From assembly GCF_028745505.1 (NCBI RefSeq), contig NZ_JAQZZL010000001.1, forward strand, positions 2,415,818-2,479,817: 64,000 nucleotides of DNA, read 5' to 3'. The translations under genes were made by a program, and so were the position numbers. This stretch comes from Lentisphaera marina. Lineage in GTDB: Bacteria > Verrucomicrobiota > Lentisphaeria > Lentisphaerales > Lentisphaeraceae. Positions 1 to 8,161 of this stretch are shown here, piece after piece. Every line of letters starts with the position of its first letter. Position 1 is the stretch's first letter. The notes under the pieces were generated by a model. It did no database searches. It was not told where the DNA came from and saw only the letters and a program-made list of their open reading frames with translations.

Positions 1-188
1 TGACGAAAAACCCTTCCTCTCCGTTGTTTGGTTTCACACACCTCACCTCCCTTGCGTAGCTGGTCCCCGTCACCAAGAAATGTATAAAGGTCACCCCAGA
101 CGCCGAATTTGGATGCATTGGCGGCGCGTGGCATTTTGATGATTAAATCCTTTGCGCAATTCGCAATAATTTGAACGATATCCCATTC
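1..188 (-). other. Unrecognised open frame running off the left edge
   Basis: On the minus strand a frame stays open from about 227 to the window edge. Its outer part lies inside the hairpin repeats, so only about 1-188 could be unique coding sequence. It reads EWDIVQIIANCAKDLIIKMP and continues with a W-G-D-L-Y-T-F-L stretch. I recognise no family, there is no convincing start codon or ribosome site, and a second frame is also partly open. It could be a remnant of a gene or repeat that continues outside the window. Low confidence. Confidence 0.15.
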
Positions 189-440
189 GGTCGGACCTGT
201 GTTCGTGGGGTTGCACCCCGCACTGGATTAGGTCGGACCTACGGCCCTTGATTTTTTATCTAAATTCTATTCGTGGGGTTGCACCCCGCGCTGGATTCGG
301 CCGGGCTTCCAGCCCTAGTTTTTTCAAGTAATAATCGCTATTATCTAATATTTAGGGCCTGCGGCCCTACCCATTCCAGCATGCACCGTTAGGTGCATGA
401 CCAATTGCTAACCTTAATCCAAAGGCCATAGGTCCGATCT
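189..440. repeat. Cluster of short hairpin repeats
   Basis: Several short dyads follow one another: TCGGACCTACGGCCCTT-type units, two copies of TTCGTGGGGTTGCACCCCGC (202-221 and 270-289), AGGGCCTGCGGCCCT and GTGCACC-type palindromes. The cluster ends near 440 in a CATAGGTCCGATC unit that mirrors the first. The same vocabulary recurs at about 15708-16010, 19480-19640 and 37666-37911, so this is a dispersed intergenic repeat family. The rest of the gap to 525 holds nothing else I can identify. Confidence 0.7.
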
Positions 441-524
441 ACTAAATTATGATAAAACCTTTCCGTGTCATTCCGTAATCTTCTGTGATTAAAGAAAAGG
501 AAGTAAATAGAATATGATAAAGAA

Positions 525-1931
525 CTATTTTGCTTCGGGGTGTTCTGCCAGTATAGCTTTAAGTTCTTGAAGGACTGCAGGGTTCTTATCGGCGAGGTTT
601 TCTGTCTCCAGTGGATCAATTTGGTAATCGTAAAGTTCGTAGTACACACCTTTGCTTTTCTTACTTTTCCATTCAACCATTCGATAACGATCTGTTCTAA
701 TAGCTCGCCCCATGTAAGTTTTTGGATAGACATGGTAAGCATGATTTCTAATCTGCTTTTTCTCTCCTTTTAGTACGGAAGCAAAACTTTGACCATCTAT
801 CTTGTGGGGACCTGATGGGATGGGTAAAGCTGCCAAATCAGCTAAGGTGGGATAGATATCGACTGTTTCGATAATTGCCTGCGTCGAACTTTTAGCCGCA
901 ATATTTCGAGGGTCAACAAAAATCAGCGGTATCCTGGCCGACTCCTCGTAGTTACTGTGTTTTGTCCAAAAACCATTATGTCCCAGGTGATAACCGTGAT
1001 CACCCCAGAGCACAACAATGGTATTGTCACTTAACTTTAATTGATCAAGGGCTGACATAACTCTAGCTAACTGGGCATCCATATAAGTCAATGAAGCGTA
1101 GTACCCATGAATGAGAGTCCTTTCGGTTTCTTCATCCATTTCTTTCATTGAATTGATTGGCATATAATTCCCCAATTCACCTTTAAGTTCCGGCTTATAA
1201 GCAAATGTTGGAGCACCTTTAGGAGGCTTTCTATTTACTGCTAAAGGAAGCTTCTTTGGATCGTACATGTCCCAATATTTTGTAGGTGCACAAAAAGGTA
1301 AATGAGGTTTAGTGAAACCAACCATAAGGAAAAAAGGCTTTTTACTCTTTTTGGCTTCTTGTAGTCGTTTGATTGCCTCATCAGCTATTCGCCCATCTGC
1401 ATAGGCATTATCCTGAACGTCAGCTTTTTCCCAGGCTGCCCCCGGCAAAAGACCTTTTTGAGGCTTGTTTGAAAACAAAGCTTCCTCACGACTCATTTTT
1501 CCACCATTGCTTTCCTCAAGAAGGTACTCTATGGGCGATTCTTTTTGAAAAGGTACACTCCAGGAAAGCGGATCATTGACATTGCCATGACCAATGTGAA
1601 AGACTTTACCTACACCTTGTGAAATGTAGCCATGTTGCTTAAAAAACTGAGGTAAAGTAATCGCATTGGGAACTTTCTTTCTAAAAAATGTTCCGAGATT
1701 GTAGATGCCTAAAGTACTTGAGCGCGCTCCGGTCATAAGGTTATTTCTAGATGGAGCACATACAGCCTGATTGCAGTAGGCCATGTCAAAACGCATGCCC
1801 CGTGAGGCGAGATCATCGAGTCCGGGGGACTTCACAAAAGTATCACCGTAGGCTCCAAATGAAGGTTTAAGATCATCAACTAAGAAAACTAAAACATTAG
1901 GTTTTTGAGCACCCGATAAAGTGGTGATCAA
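525..1931 (-). CDS. Sulfatase, iduronate-2-sulfatase-like; 5' end cut off by an IS element
   Basis: Type I sulfatase (alkaline-phosphatase superfamily), expected to hydrolyse a sulfate ester of an exported glycan. Metal-binding D19-D20 opens the fold. The formylglycine motif C58-A-P-S-R is Cys-type, and G-D-H-G-Y-H-L-G followed by a W-T-K-H segment is typical of the iduronate-2-sulfatase branch. The open frame begins at a TTG at 1931. The few codons before it are hydrophobic, like the end of a signal peptide, but run straight into the IS1380 inverted repeat at 1940. Removing the IS restores an ATG (complement of 3619-3621) that overlaps the stop of the upstream sulfatase as TAATG, but in a frame one base off. 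The protein has therefore lost its normal start and export signal, and the gene is probably inactive or weakly expressed. The catalytic domain itself is intact. Confidence 0.8.
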   Translation of the reverse strand: MITTLSGAQKPNVLVFLVDDLKPSFGAYGDTFVKSPGLDDLASRGMRFDMAYCNQAVCAPSRNNLMTGARSSTLGIYNLGTFFRKKVPNAITLPQFFKQHGYISQGVGKVFHIGHGNVNDPLSWSVPFQKESPIEYLLEESNGGKMSREEALFSNKPQKGLLPGAAWEKADVQDNAYADGRIADEAIKRLQEAKKSKKPFFLMVGFTKPHLPFCAPTKYWDMYDPKKLPLAVNRKPPKGAPTFAYKPELKGELGNYMPINSMKEMDEETERTLIHGYYASLTYMDAQLARVMSALDQLKLSDNTIVVLWGDHGYHLGHNGFWTKHSNYEESARIPLIFVDPRNIAAKSSTQAIIETVDIYPTLADLAALPIPSGPHKIDGQSFASVLKGEKKQIRNHAYHVYPKTYMGRAIRTDRYRMVEWKSKKSKGVYYELYDYQIDPLETENLADKNPAVLQELKAILAEHPEAK

Positions 1932-1980
1932 TAGAAATACCTGAATCCGTGAGCTGATCTTAAAAAACAGCTTAAAAACA

Positions 1981-2042
1981 AGAAAACCTGTTGGTTTATA
2001 GTAATTTAAGTTACGACACCAAAATCACCCAACAGGTTTTCT
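1981..2042 (+). promoter_or_regulatory. Stem-loop masking the transposase ribosome-binding site
   Basis: The arms AGAAAACCTGTTGG (1981-1994) and CCAACAGGTTTTCT (2029-2042) are perfectly complementary over 14 bp. The right arm ends one base before the transposase ATG (2044) and contains the only AGG Shine-Dalgarno-like core. In RNA this would hide the start site, a known way for insertion sequences to block translation from outside transcripts. The function is inferred from structure. Confidence 0.6.
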
Positions 2043-2043
2043 C

Positions 2044-3363
2044 ATGAATAAAGCATTTAAACTCGACACAGGCAATGATTCCCTTCACAGTATTGGCGGA
2101 ATATTTTTAGGTGGCCAAGTCCTTCAACAAAGTGAAATTGACGATGAGTTCAATACAGATCACAAGGCCAATCATATCTTTCAAGATCTAGATATTTTCA
2201 AATCACAGGTGGGGTTACTGATTCAGGGGCGTGAACGCTTCACAGATATTAGTCAGTTTCGTGAAAACGAAGTCTTTATGAAATCACTTGGATTAAACAA
2301 AGTTCCATCCGAGGAACGTTTGCGTCAACGACTAGAAATCATGTCTTCTGAGCATGAAGTGCATTTAAAATCAGCGAATACAAACCTGCTCAAAAAACAG
2401 TGTATAGGTAATATATCAAAAGGGGGGATGAATTTTATTCCACTCGATATGGATGTATCACCCATGGATAACTCCGGTAGCCATAAAGAAAATGTGAGTT
2501 GGACATATAAAAATCATGACGGATTTTCTCCCATGTTTGCCTACCTTGGAACTGAGGGCTTTATGCTAAATAATGAGCTGCGTCCAGGTTCACAGCATGC
2601 ACAAAAAGGGATGCCAGAGTTCTTAGATGACAGCTTTACTATGATCAAAAAATTAAAGCTTAAGCACCCCGTACTACTTCGTTTAGATTCCGCTCACGAT
2701 GCTGAGGTTAATTTCGGACACCTTCCTGATGATCAATATTTTCTGATTAAACGGAACCTTAGAAAGGAATCTAAAGAACAGTGGCTATCCAACGCACGGC
2801 GTTTAGGGCGACAGCTTAAATCTCGAGATGGTAAGAGTGTCTTTGTCGGTGAACTCCATCACAAACATCCTGGAAACAATGAAGAACATAAAGTGGTTCC
2901 TGTTATTTTTAAAGTTACGGAACGACTCGAAGATCAAGATGGCAATCGACTTTTGATGCCAGAAATCGAAGTGGAGACCTATTGGACGAATTTACCTTTA
3001 GAAGCCGAGGATGTGATCGAACTTTATCACGATCATGGAACCAGTGAGCAGTTCCATAGCGAATTGAAGAGCGATATGAATGTAGAGCGTTTACCCTCAG
3101 GGAAATTTAAAGCGAATCAATTCTTTTTGCACTGCGCTATGCTCGCTTTTAATGTGCTCAGAGTCATTGGTAATCACCTTATCCATAATAAATCTTTGGC
3201 TCCAATTAAAATCAAAGCCCAACGACGCCGCCTACGGTGCGTGATACGTGACTTGATTTTAACCGCTTGTAAACACGTAAAGCACGCAGGAGATGAAACT
3301 CTCAAGTTTGGTCGACATAGCCCTTGGTTTAAGCTGTATCAAAAAATATCATTTAGCCTTTAA
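2044..3363 (+). CDS. IS1380-family transposase
   Basis: DDE-type transposase of 439 residues, the usual size for IS1380. The central part carries the first catalytic Asp in a P-L-D-M-D-V-S-P segment, then a long G-F-S-P-M-F-A-Y-L-G-T-E-G stretch and L-L-R-L-D-S-A-H-D, all typical of the DDE group-1 domain. The C-terminal third holds an acidic Y-H-D-H-G-T-S-E-Q-F-H-S-E-L-K region where the catalytic Glu should lie. The frame is complete and sits correctly between the inverted repeats, so the element may still be active. It runs against the sulfatase operon it interrupts. Confidence 0.9.
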   Translation: MNKAFKLDTGNDSLHSIGGIFLGGQVLQQSEIDDEFNTDHKANHIFQDLDIFKSQVGLLIQGRERFTDISQFRENEVFMKSLGLNKVPSEERLRQRLEIMSSEHEVHLKSANTNLLKKQCIGNISKGGMNFIPLDMDVSPMDNSGSHKENVSWTYKNHDGFSPMFAYLGTEGFMLNNELRPGSQHAQKGMPEFLDDSFTMIKKLKLKHPVLLRLDSAHDAEVNFGHLPDDQYFLIKRNLRKESKEQWLSNARRLGRQLKSRDGKSVFVGELHHKHPGNNEEHKVVPVIFKVTERLEDQDGNRLLMPEIEVETYWTNLPLEAEDVIELYHDHGTSEQFHSELKSDMNVERLPSGKFKANQFFLHCAMLAFNVLRVIGNHLIHNKSLAPIKIKAQRRRLRCVIRDLILTACKHVKHAGDETLKFGRHSPWFKLYQKISFSL

Positions 3364-3620
3364 TCCACTAATAAGAAGTTTATTGCAAAGCTCTTTTATT
3401 GAGTTTTGTGCTTTACTCTGTCCAAGTTGGGTGAATTGCCTTAGAAATTGCTATATTTACTATCCTTAGACACCTGATCACGAGCGATAGGCTTAAGAAA
3501 TAAGGACATCTCACAATCTGGGATAAAAACGATCTAAGAATTACTCGACCAAACCATTATCTCATGAATCTCAAAACCTGATCACGGATTCAGGAAATAA
3601 TATGACAATTGACTTATTCA

Positions 3621-5030
3621 TTAATTTAAATTCTTAGGTTTGTAAATATGTTCACCCTTTTTCGCAGCTTGATATGCCTCATTTGTATCAAGCAATGCTC
3701 CTGGATCGCCACTCTCTTGAAGCCATTTTTCCAATTCTTTTTTTAGACCAACTTTAATAGAGGAATATTCAGGATTGTCAGCTAGGTTTTTCAGTTCGAA
3801 TTCATCCTGTTCTGTGTGATAAAGTTCTTCCTTTGGACGATTAGTATATCGTTGAACAAGATTAAAAATCTCAGGGCTGTATGTAGACTCCCAAATCCAT
3901 GAGCCCCAATATTTATTATTCAATTCTCCTGTTCCTTTGATACCCATAAGATGTTTTTCAATAAATTGATTTTCATGCTTGAGGTTCATAATATAGCGAA
4001 ACTTTCCATTACTGATTGAACGAATCGGAAAAGGTGGCCCTTCAGGTGTGTTATTGTGTATGCCATAAACATATTCCCTGTGAGTTTCTGTTTCTCCAGT
4101 AAGTACATTTTTAAAGCTTTTACCATCATACTTTGAAAAATCTTTGGCTCCGGCGATATCCATAAATGTAGGAAGCACATCAGCATATTGTATAAGTGCA
4201 TCAGTTCTTTTGTTTTTTGGAGTTTTTCCCGGCCATAAACTTATGAAAGCTGTATGCAGGCCCGTGTTGAAATTTGTCCATTTACACCCAGGAAACTGAG
4301 CACCTTGTTCTGAGGTGAATATGACCAGGGTATTATCTTTTTGTCCTGATCTTTCCAGACTTTTTAATATATCTCCAACTTGTTCATCCATATAGGTAAT
4401 TTCAGCCAGGTAACGGCTAAACGCTTCACGAGTTAACTTAGTATCAGCAATATTTGGTGGAAGTTGAATTTTCTTGTCTGGGTACTGAGTTCGGTCTCCC
4501 ATAACCCAAGGTACATGGGGTTCGACCAAAGCAACAACCAAGCAGAAAGGCTGGTCTTTATTGCTCATAAATTGCTCTATCCCTTGATTACTATGTTTTT
4601 GTGTCGGGTTTCTTACGCAGGATTTATCAAAGCCTTCTATCACTGTGAACGGGAAAACACTCTTAGGTTTAACGTGAACTTTTCCAGCAAGTCCTACTCG
4701 ATACCCCAAAGCTCCTAAATCCTGCGGCATAGTTGTTAGACCTTTGTATGCACTGGAGTGATTCCAGGCAGCTCCATTATTAAATGGGTATAGGCCACTA
4801 TAAAGCTCCGATCGACTAGGGGCGCACATCGCTTCTGCTACATAAGCCTGATTAAAAGTTAAACCCTCTTTAGCAAGAGAATCAATATTTGGAGTTAGAG
4901 CATTGGCACCACCATAAATTGGCAGGTCGTTGTAGGTGCAATCATCGGCTAATATTATTAAAAAATTTGTTTGTTTTTCTGCTTTTATCGTGAATATCAA
5001 ACAAAAAATCAATAAGGTTAAAGCTTTCAT
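3621..5030 (-). CDS. Exported sulfatase, heparan N-sulfatase (sulfamidase)-like
   Basis: Type I sulfatase of about 469 residues. I place the start at the ATG at 5030, because it begins a clean signal peptide (MKALTLLIFCLIFTIKA). An earlier in-frame ATG at 5048 lies inside the upstream gene. Metal-binding D29-D30 and the Cys-type formylglycine motif C69-A-P-S-R are present. The residues around the motif (N-Q-A-Y-V-A-E-A-M before, E-L-Y-S-G after) resemble the N-sulfoglucosamine sulfohydrolase branch. It is third in a minus-strand sulfatase operon. Its stop codon overlaps the original ATG of the next gene, which the IS1380 element has since separated. The substrate is not determinable from sequence. 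Confidence 0.88.
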   Translation of the reverse strand: MKALTLLIFCLIFTIKAEKQTNFLIILADDCTYNDLPIYGGANALTPNIDSLAKEGLTFNQAYVAEAMCAPSRSELYSGLYPFNNGAAWNHSSAYKGLTTMPQDLGALGYRVGLAGKVHVKPKSVFPFTVIEGFDKSCVRNPTQKHSNQGIEQFMSNKDQPFCLVVALVEPHVPWVMGDRTQYPDKKIQLPPNIADTKLTREAFSRYLAEITYMDEQVGDILKSLERSGQKDNTLVIFTSEQGAQFPGCKWTNFNTGLHTAFISLWPGKTPKNKRTDALIQYADVLPTFMDIAGAKDFSKYDGKSFKNVLTGETETHREYVYGIHNNTPEGPPFPIRSISNGKFRYIMNLKHENQFIEKHLMGIKGTGELNNKYWGSWIWESTYSPEIFNLVQRYTNRPKEELYHTEQDEFELKNLADNPEYSSIKVGLKKELEKWLQESGDPGALLDTNEAYQAAKKGEHIYKPKNLN

Positions 5031-5037
5031 AATGTTC

Positions 5038-6424
5038 TCATTTTTCATCTTTTATAATCCAGTTTTTAGGTGACTTAAAGCCATCGCGACCATAAGCGCA
5101 ATGGTCAATGGGATTTTTTTGTCTATCTTTAAATTCTTCAAGCTTTTTAAGCATGAACTTAACTTTCTCGGGATACTTCCCCGTTAAGTTAATTTCTTCA
5201 CTCGGAGAGTCTTTGAGATTATACAGTTCCAAAATCTTTGTTGATTGATTTCCCTTATGACTAATCAGTTTAACTAACTTAAAATCTCCATCAATAAGTG
5301 AGTAGTGTTCTTTGTGAGGACTCTGATGAATATAGCTAAACCAAGCCCGTTCATGTCCTTGCGATTTACCTTGGAGAACTGGCAAGATATTTTCTCCATC
5401 AATAGCATATTTTGCTTTATTCAGATCTATGCCTATGACCTTACAAATTGTCGGAAGAACATCTATGTAGCCAATAGGCACACTATTAATTTCTTTGCCA
5501 TCACTTATACCCCCTGCCGGCCAGCGAGCAGCAGCACATACTCGAATGCCACCTTCATAAACAGAGAACTTCCCATCGCGAATTTCAGTTGCAGACCTGA
5601 CTTTATTGACCCCTCCATTATCTGAGTAAAACAACACAAAGGTATTGTCAGCAATATTCAGCTCTTGGAGTTTGTCGAGGATTGTTTCTATGCCATCGTC
5701 CATCGATTTTACCATGGCTGCATAGATTCGTTTGTTCCCTTTTAGGTTTGGGAATTTATCTATGTCTTCTTGTTTAGCCTGAAACGGAGAATGTGGCGCA
5801 TTTAAAGCAAGATAGACAAAAAAGGGCTCGCCCTGCTTGTGTGATTCTTCAATATACTTAACGGTTTCCTTGGCTAATAGGTCAGTAGCGTAACCTTCTT
5901 CAAACACGGGGTCATTATTTCTATGCCAATCATTTTCTCCTTCCCGCTCATGAGTAAAGTAATCAATCGCACCATTTAAGTGACCATAAAAATGCGTGAA
6001 GCCCTGATTCAATGGCAGGTGAGATTCTTGGGAATGCCCCAAGTGCCACTTACCAATAATTGCTCTGCGTTTGTAGCCGTTTTCTCCTAAAACTTTTGGC
6101 AATGTCATCAGTTCAGAATCTAGCCCCCGCTTACGCCACGGTGGAATGACGGATCGCATCAGACCTAAAGTATGAGGCCAACGGCCACTTAAGGTGCCAA
6201 CTCTTGTGGGAGAACATACTGGACATACATAAAAAATTATTAAGTTTAACTCCTTCAAAGGCAATACGATCAATTGCAGGAGTTTTGATAATAGCATTGC
6301 TACCAGCGGTAAATGAAACATCGTTATAACCCAAATCATCAGCAATAATGAGCAATATGTTTGGTTTATCCTGAGCTAGGGAAACAAAGGGGAGCAATAA
6401 GATTGTTATTAGCAGCTTTTTCAT
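5038..6424 (-). pseudogene. Exported sulfatase, arylsulfatase-like, split by a one-base frameshift
   Basis: Two overlapping frames together make one sulfatase of about 461 residues. The first (start 6424) gives a signal peptide [18 protein letters not shown] and the D29-D30 metal site. The second carries everything from [10 protein letters not shown] to the stop at 5038. They join at a run of six T (complement of 6231-6236). With five T the protein reads on as [13 protein letters not shown], placing the formylglycine Cys at residue 70. The lesion is thus six codons before the catalytic cysteine. It may be a true pseudogene mutation, a slippage site or a sequence error. The rest is intact, including a Y-S-D-N-G-G metal segment and a conserved C-terminal sub-domain. 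It lies between two intact sulfatase genes in the operon. Confidence 0.82.
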
Positions 6425-6443
6425 TTTGCCTTCTTTTCTCCAT

Positions 6444-7835
6444 TCATTGGACTTCCTTCTTTATCCTTATTTGAGGAAGTGTGCTTTTCCAAGCTTTTAA
6501 ACGCGCAATCATCTTTTGGGTAAGTTCAGGATGATCATCAGATAGATTATTTTGCTCGCCCGCATCATTGGTGATATTATAAAGCTGTGGATTTGATCCA
6601 TCGTAATTACAAAGCAGTTTCCAATCGCCATCACGCATGGCAAGGTCAGGTAGATTTTGAAAGCCATAATAAGACTTCCTGTCGGGTGGCCTATCGTAGT
6701 AGATTGGGGCCTTTCTGGATGCCATAGAATGACCAATTAAAGTGTCCGCCATGTCTTCACCATCATAATTTTCTTGCGAGTTCACTCCTGCCAGTTTGAG
6801 TATTGAGGGCACTATATCGATGGCAAAAAAAACCGACTGTTTATTTCGCGTTCCTTGCTTGTCTTCAGCCAGTATGCCCGGTCCCCAGGCAATTAAAGAT
6901 GAGCGAATGCCACCTTCATAAAGATGAGTCTTATACCCTTTCAAATTGGCCGCCTGACCTGCGTCTTTCTCCGGACCATTATCTGAACAAATAAGAATCA
7001 GAGTATTATTTTTAAGTTTTGGATCAGCCTTAATAAAATCAAATAGCTGCGCAAATTGGCTATCCATTTCTTCTAAAACACTCAGATAAAGACTGCGTTT
7101 ATCCGCTCCACGGTGCCAGCCTTCAAGCGTGGGATAAAAGGGTGAATGAACATCATCAGGCCAAAGGTTTATGTAGAAGGGCTTATTATCAGCCTGGGCT
7201 TTTTGAATAAATTTGATCGAGGCCTTAGTGAACTCATCTGTAATCTTGGCACGATCCGTCCAAAAAATTTCGCCACGTCCCAATTTCTCTGAATCCTGCC
7301 ATATTTTGCGAAATTGCGGTTTTTGTGGAGTGCGTACCAATGGTAATAGACGTGGACCCAGTCCTTCAAAGTTCGTTAGTGATTCATCAAAGCCGTACTC
7401 AGTAATCAATGGTGCATCACCAACGTTACGCTGCCCCCCCATATGCCATTTTCCAAAATGTCCGGTAGCATAACCCGCTTGTTTTAGACTTCTCGCCAGC
7501 ATGGGAGCTTTGGGGTCAAGCCAGTTGGCCATGCCACGTTTTTTATTGACTTCACGGCGTGCTAAGTAGGAATTAATTTTCCAGCGCTGGGGGTATTGAC
7601 CCGTTGAAATGGCGACACGTGATGGAGAACAGATGGGGGAATTTACATAAAACTGCTCAAAGCAAATACCCTCAGCTGCTAGAGTATCGATATTTTTAGT
7701 CTGCGCATCACTGTTACCAAAACAGGAAAAGTCAGACCACCCCATGTCATCAATAAATATCATGACTATGTTCGGACGATCCTCAGCTTTAACAACACAA
7801 AGGAAACACAAGAATGCGGTGAGTAAAAATTTCAT
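6444..7835 (-). CDS. Exported sulfatase, arylsulfatase-like
   Basis: 463 residues, first gene of the four-gene minus-strand operon. The N-terminus [20 protein letters not shown] is a signal peptide. Metal-binding D29-D30 and the formylglycine motif C69-S-P-S-R follow, then the second motif [13 protein letters not shown], whose Lys and His line the active site in the family. I-C-S-D-N-G-P is the later metal-binding segment. All catalytic positions look intact. The next gene begins about 20 bases downstream, so the genes are probably co-transcribed. Family subgroup and substrate cannot be fixed by eye. Confidence 0.9.
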   Translation of the reverse strand: MKFLLTAFLCFLCVVKAEDRPNIVMIFIDDMGWSDFSCFGNSDAQTKNIDTLAAEGICFEQFYVNSPICSPSRVAISTGQYPQRWKINSYLARREVNKKRGMANWLDPKAPMLARSLKQAGYATGHFGKWHMGGQRNVGDAPLITEYGFDESLTNFEGLGPRLLPLVRTPQKPQFRKIWQDSEKLGRGEIFWTDRAKITDEFTKASIKFIQKAQADNKPFYINLWPDDVHSPFYPTLEGWHRGADKRSLYLSVLEEMDSQFAQLFDFIKADPKLKNNTLILICSDNGPEKDAGQAANLKGYKTHLYEGGIRSSLIAWGPGILAEDKQGTRNKQSVFFAIDIVPSILKLAGVNSQENYDGEDMADTLIGHSMASRKAPIYYDRPPDRKSYYGFQNLPDLAMRDGDWKLLCNYDGSNPQLYNITNDAGEQNNLSDDHPELTQKMIARLKAWKSTLPQIRIKKEVQ

Positions 7836-7852
7836 ACACTATCCAATTTAAT

Positions 7853-7881
7853 TTATATATGAAAATAATTTTATATGACAA
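7853..7881 (-). promoter_or_regulatory. Candidate sigma-70-type promoter of the sulfatase operon
   Basis: Read on the minus strand, TTGTCA is followed after exactly 17 bases by ATATAA, shortly before the ATG at 7835. The divergent gap 7836-8161 is very AT-rich and otherwise holds only a tandem TTAGTTC duplication near 7967-7980. Prediction by pattern only. Confidence 0.4.
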
Positions 7882-8161
7882 AACTACTGTTTCTATAATA
7901 TAAAAGATTATTTCTATAAGAAAATGACTCCTAGTTCCAAAAATAGCGCGCTAGTCATCATGAGGTCTTAGTTCTTAGTTCTCATCATTACTTAATGATC
8001 TATTGATAAATAAAACTCATTATTTTCTCTAATAAACTGTCCCAATCAGTCGAACAATCCGTATAAACATAATGAATTTGTCAATAAAATTTATAGAAAA
8101 TCAAAAGACTGTAAAGAAATTTTTTAACTTCTCCGAGTTTTTAAAAAAGGACATACTTTTT

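Larger units (their letters stand above)
1940..3595 (+). mobile_element. IS1380-family insertion sequence (1656 bp)
   Basis: The termini are inverted repeats beginning CCTGAATCCGTGA (left end at 1940, right end the complement ending at 3595). They are flanked by the 5-bp direct repeat AAATA at 1935-1939 and 3596-3600. One transposase gene lies inside. The element landed at about codon 9 of the sulfatase gene at 525-1931. The stretch between the transposase stop and the right end (3364-3595) has no gene. Confidence 0.9.

Noticed and set aside
189-440. Possible CRISPR array or tandem rho-independent terminators
   Set aside because: Units are short hairpins of different types without equal spacers or a regular repeat length, and lack T-runs.
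389-742. Minus-strand frame of 117 codons overlapping the end of the first sulfatase
   Set aside because: It overlaps the sulfatase C-terminus in another frame and reaches into the repeats.
8072-8161. Upstream in-frame start for the sulfatase at 8162
   Set aside because: The extra 30 residues are polar and would bury the signal peptide; the ATG at 8162 has a better ribosome site.
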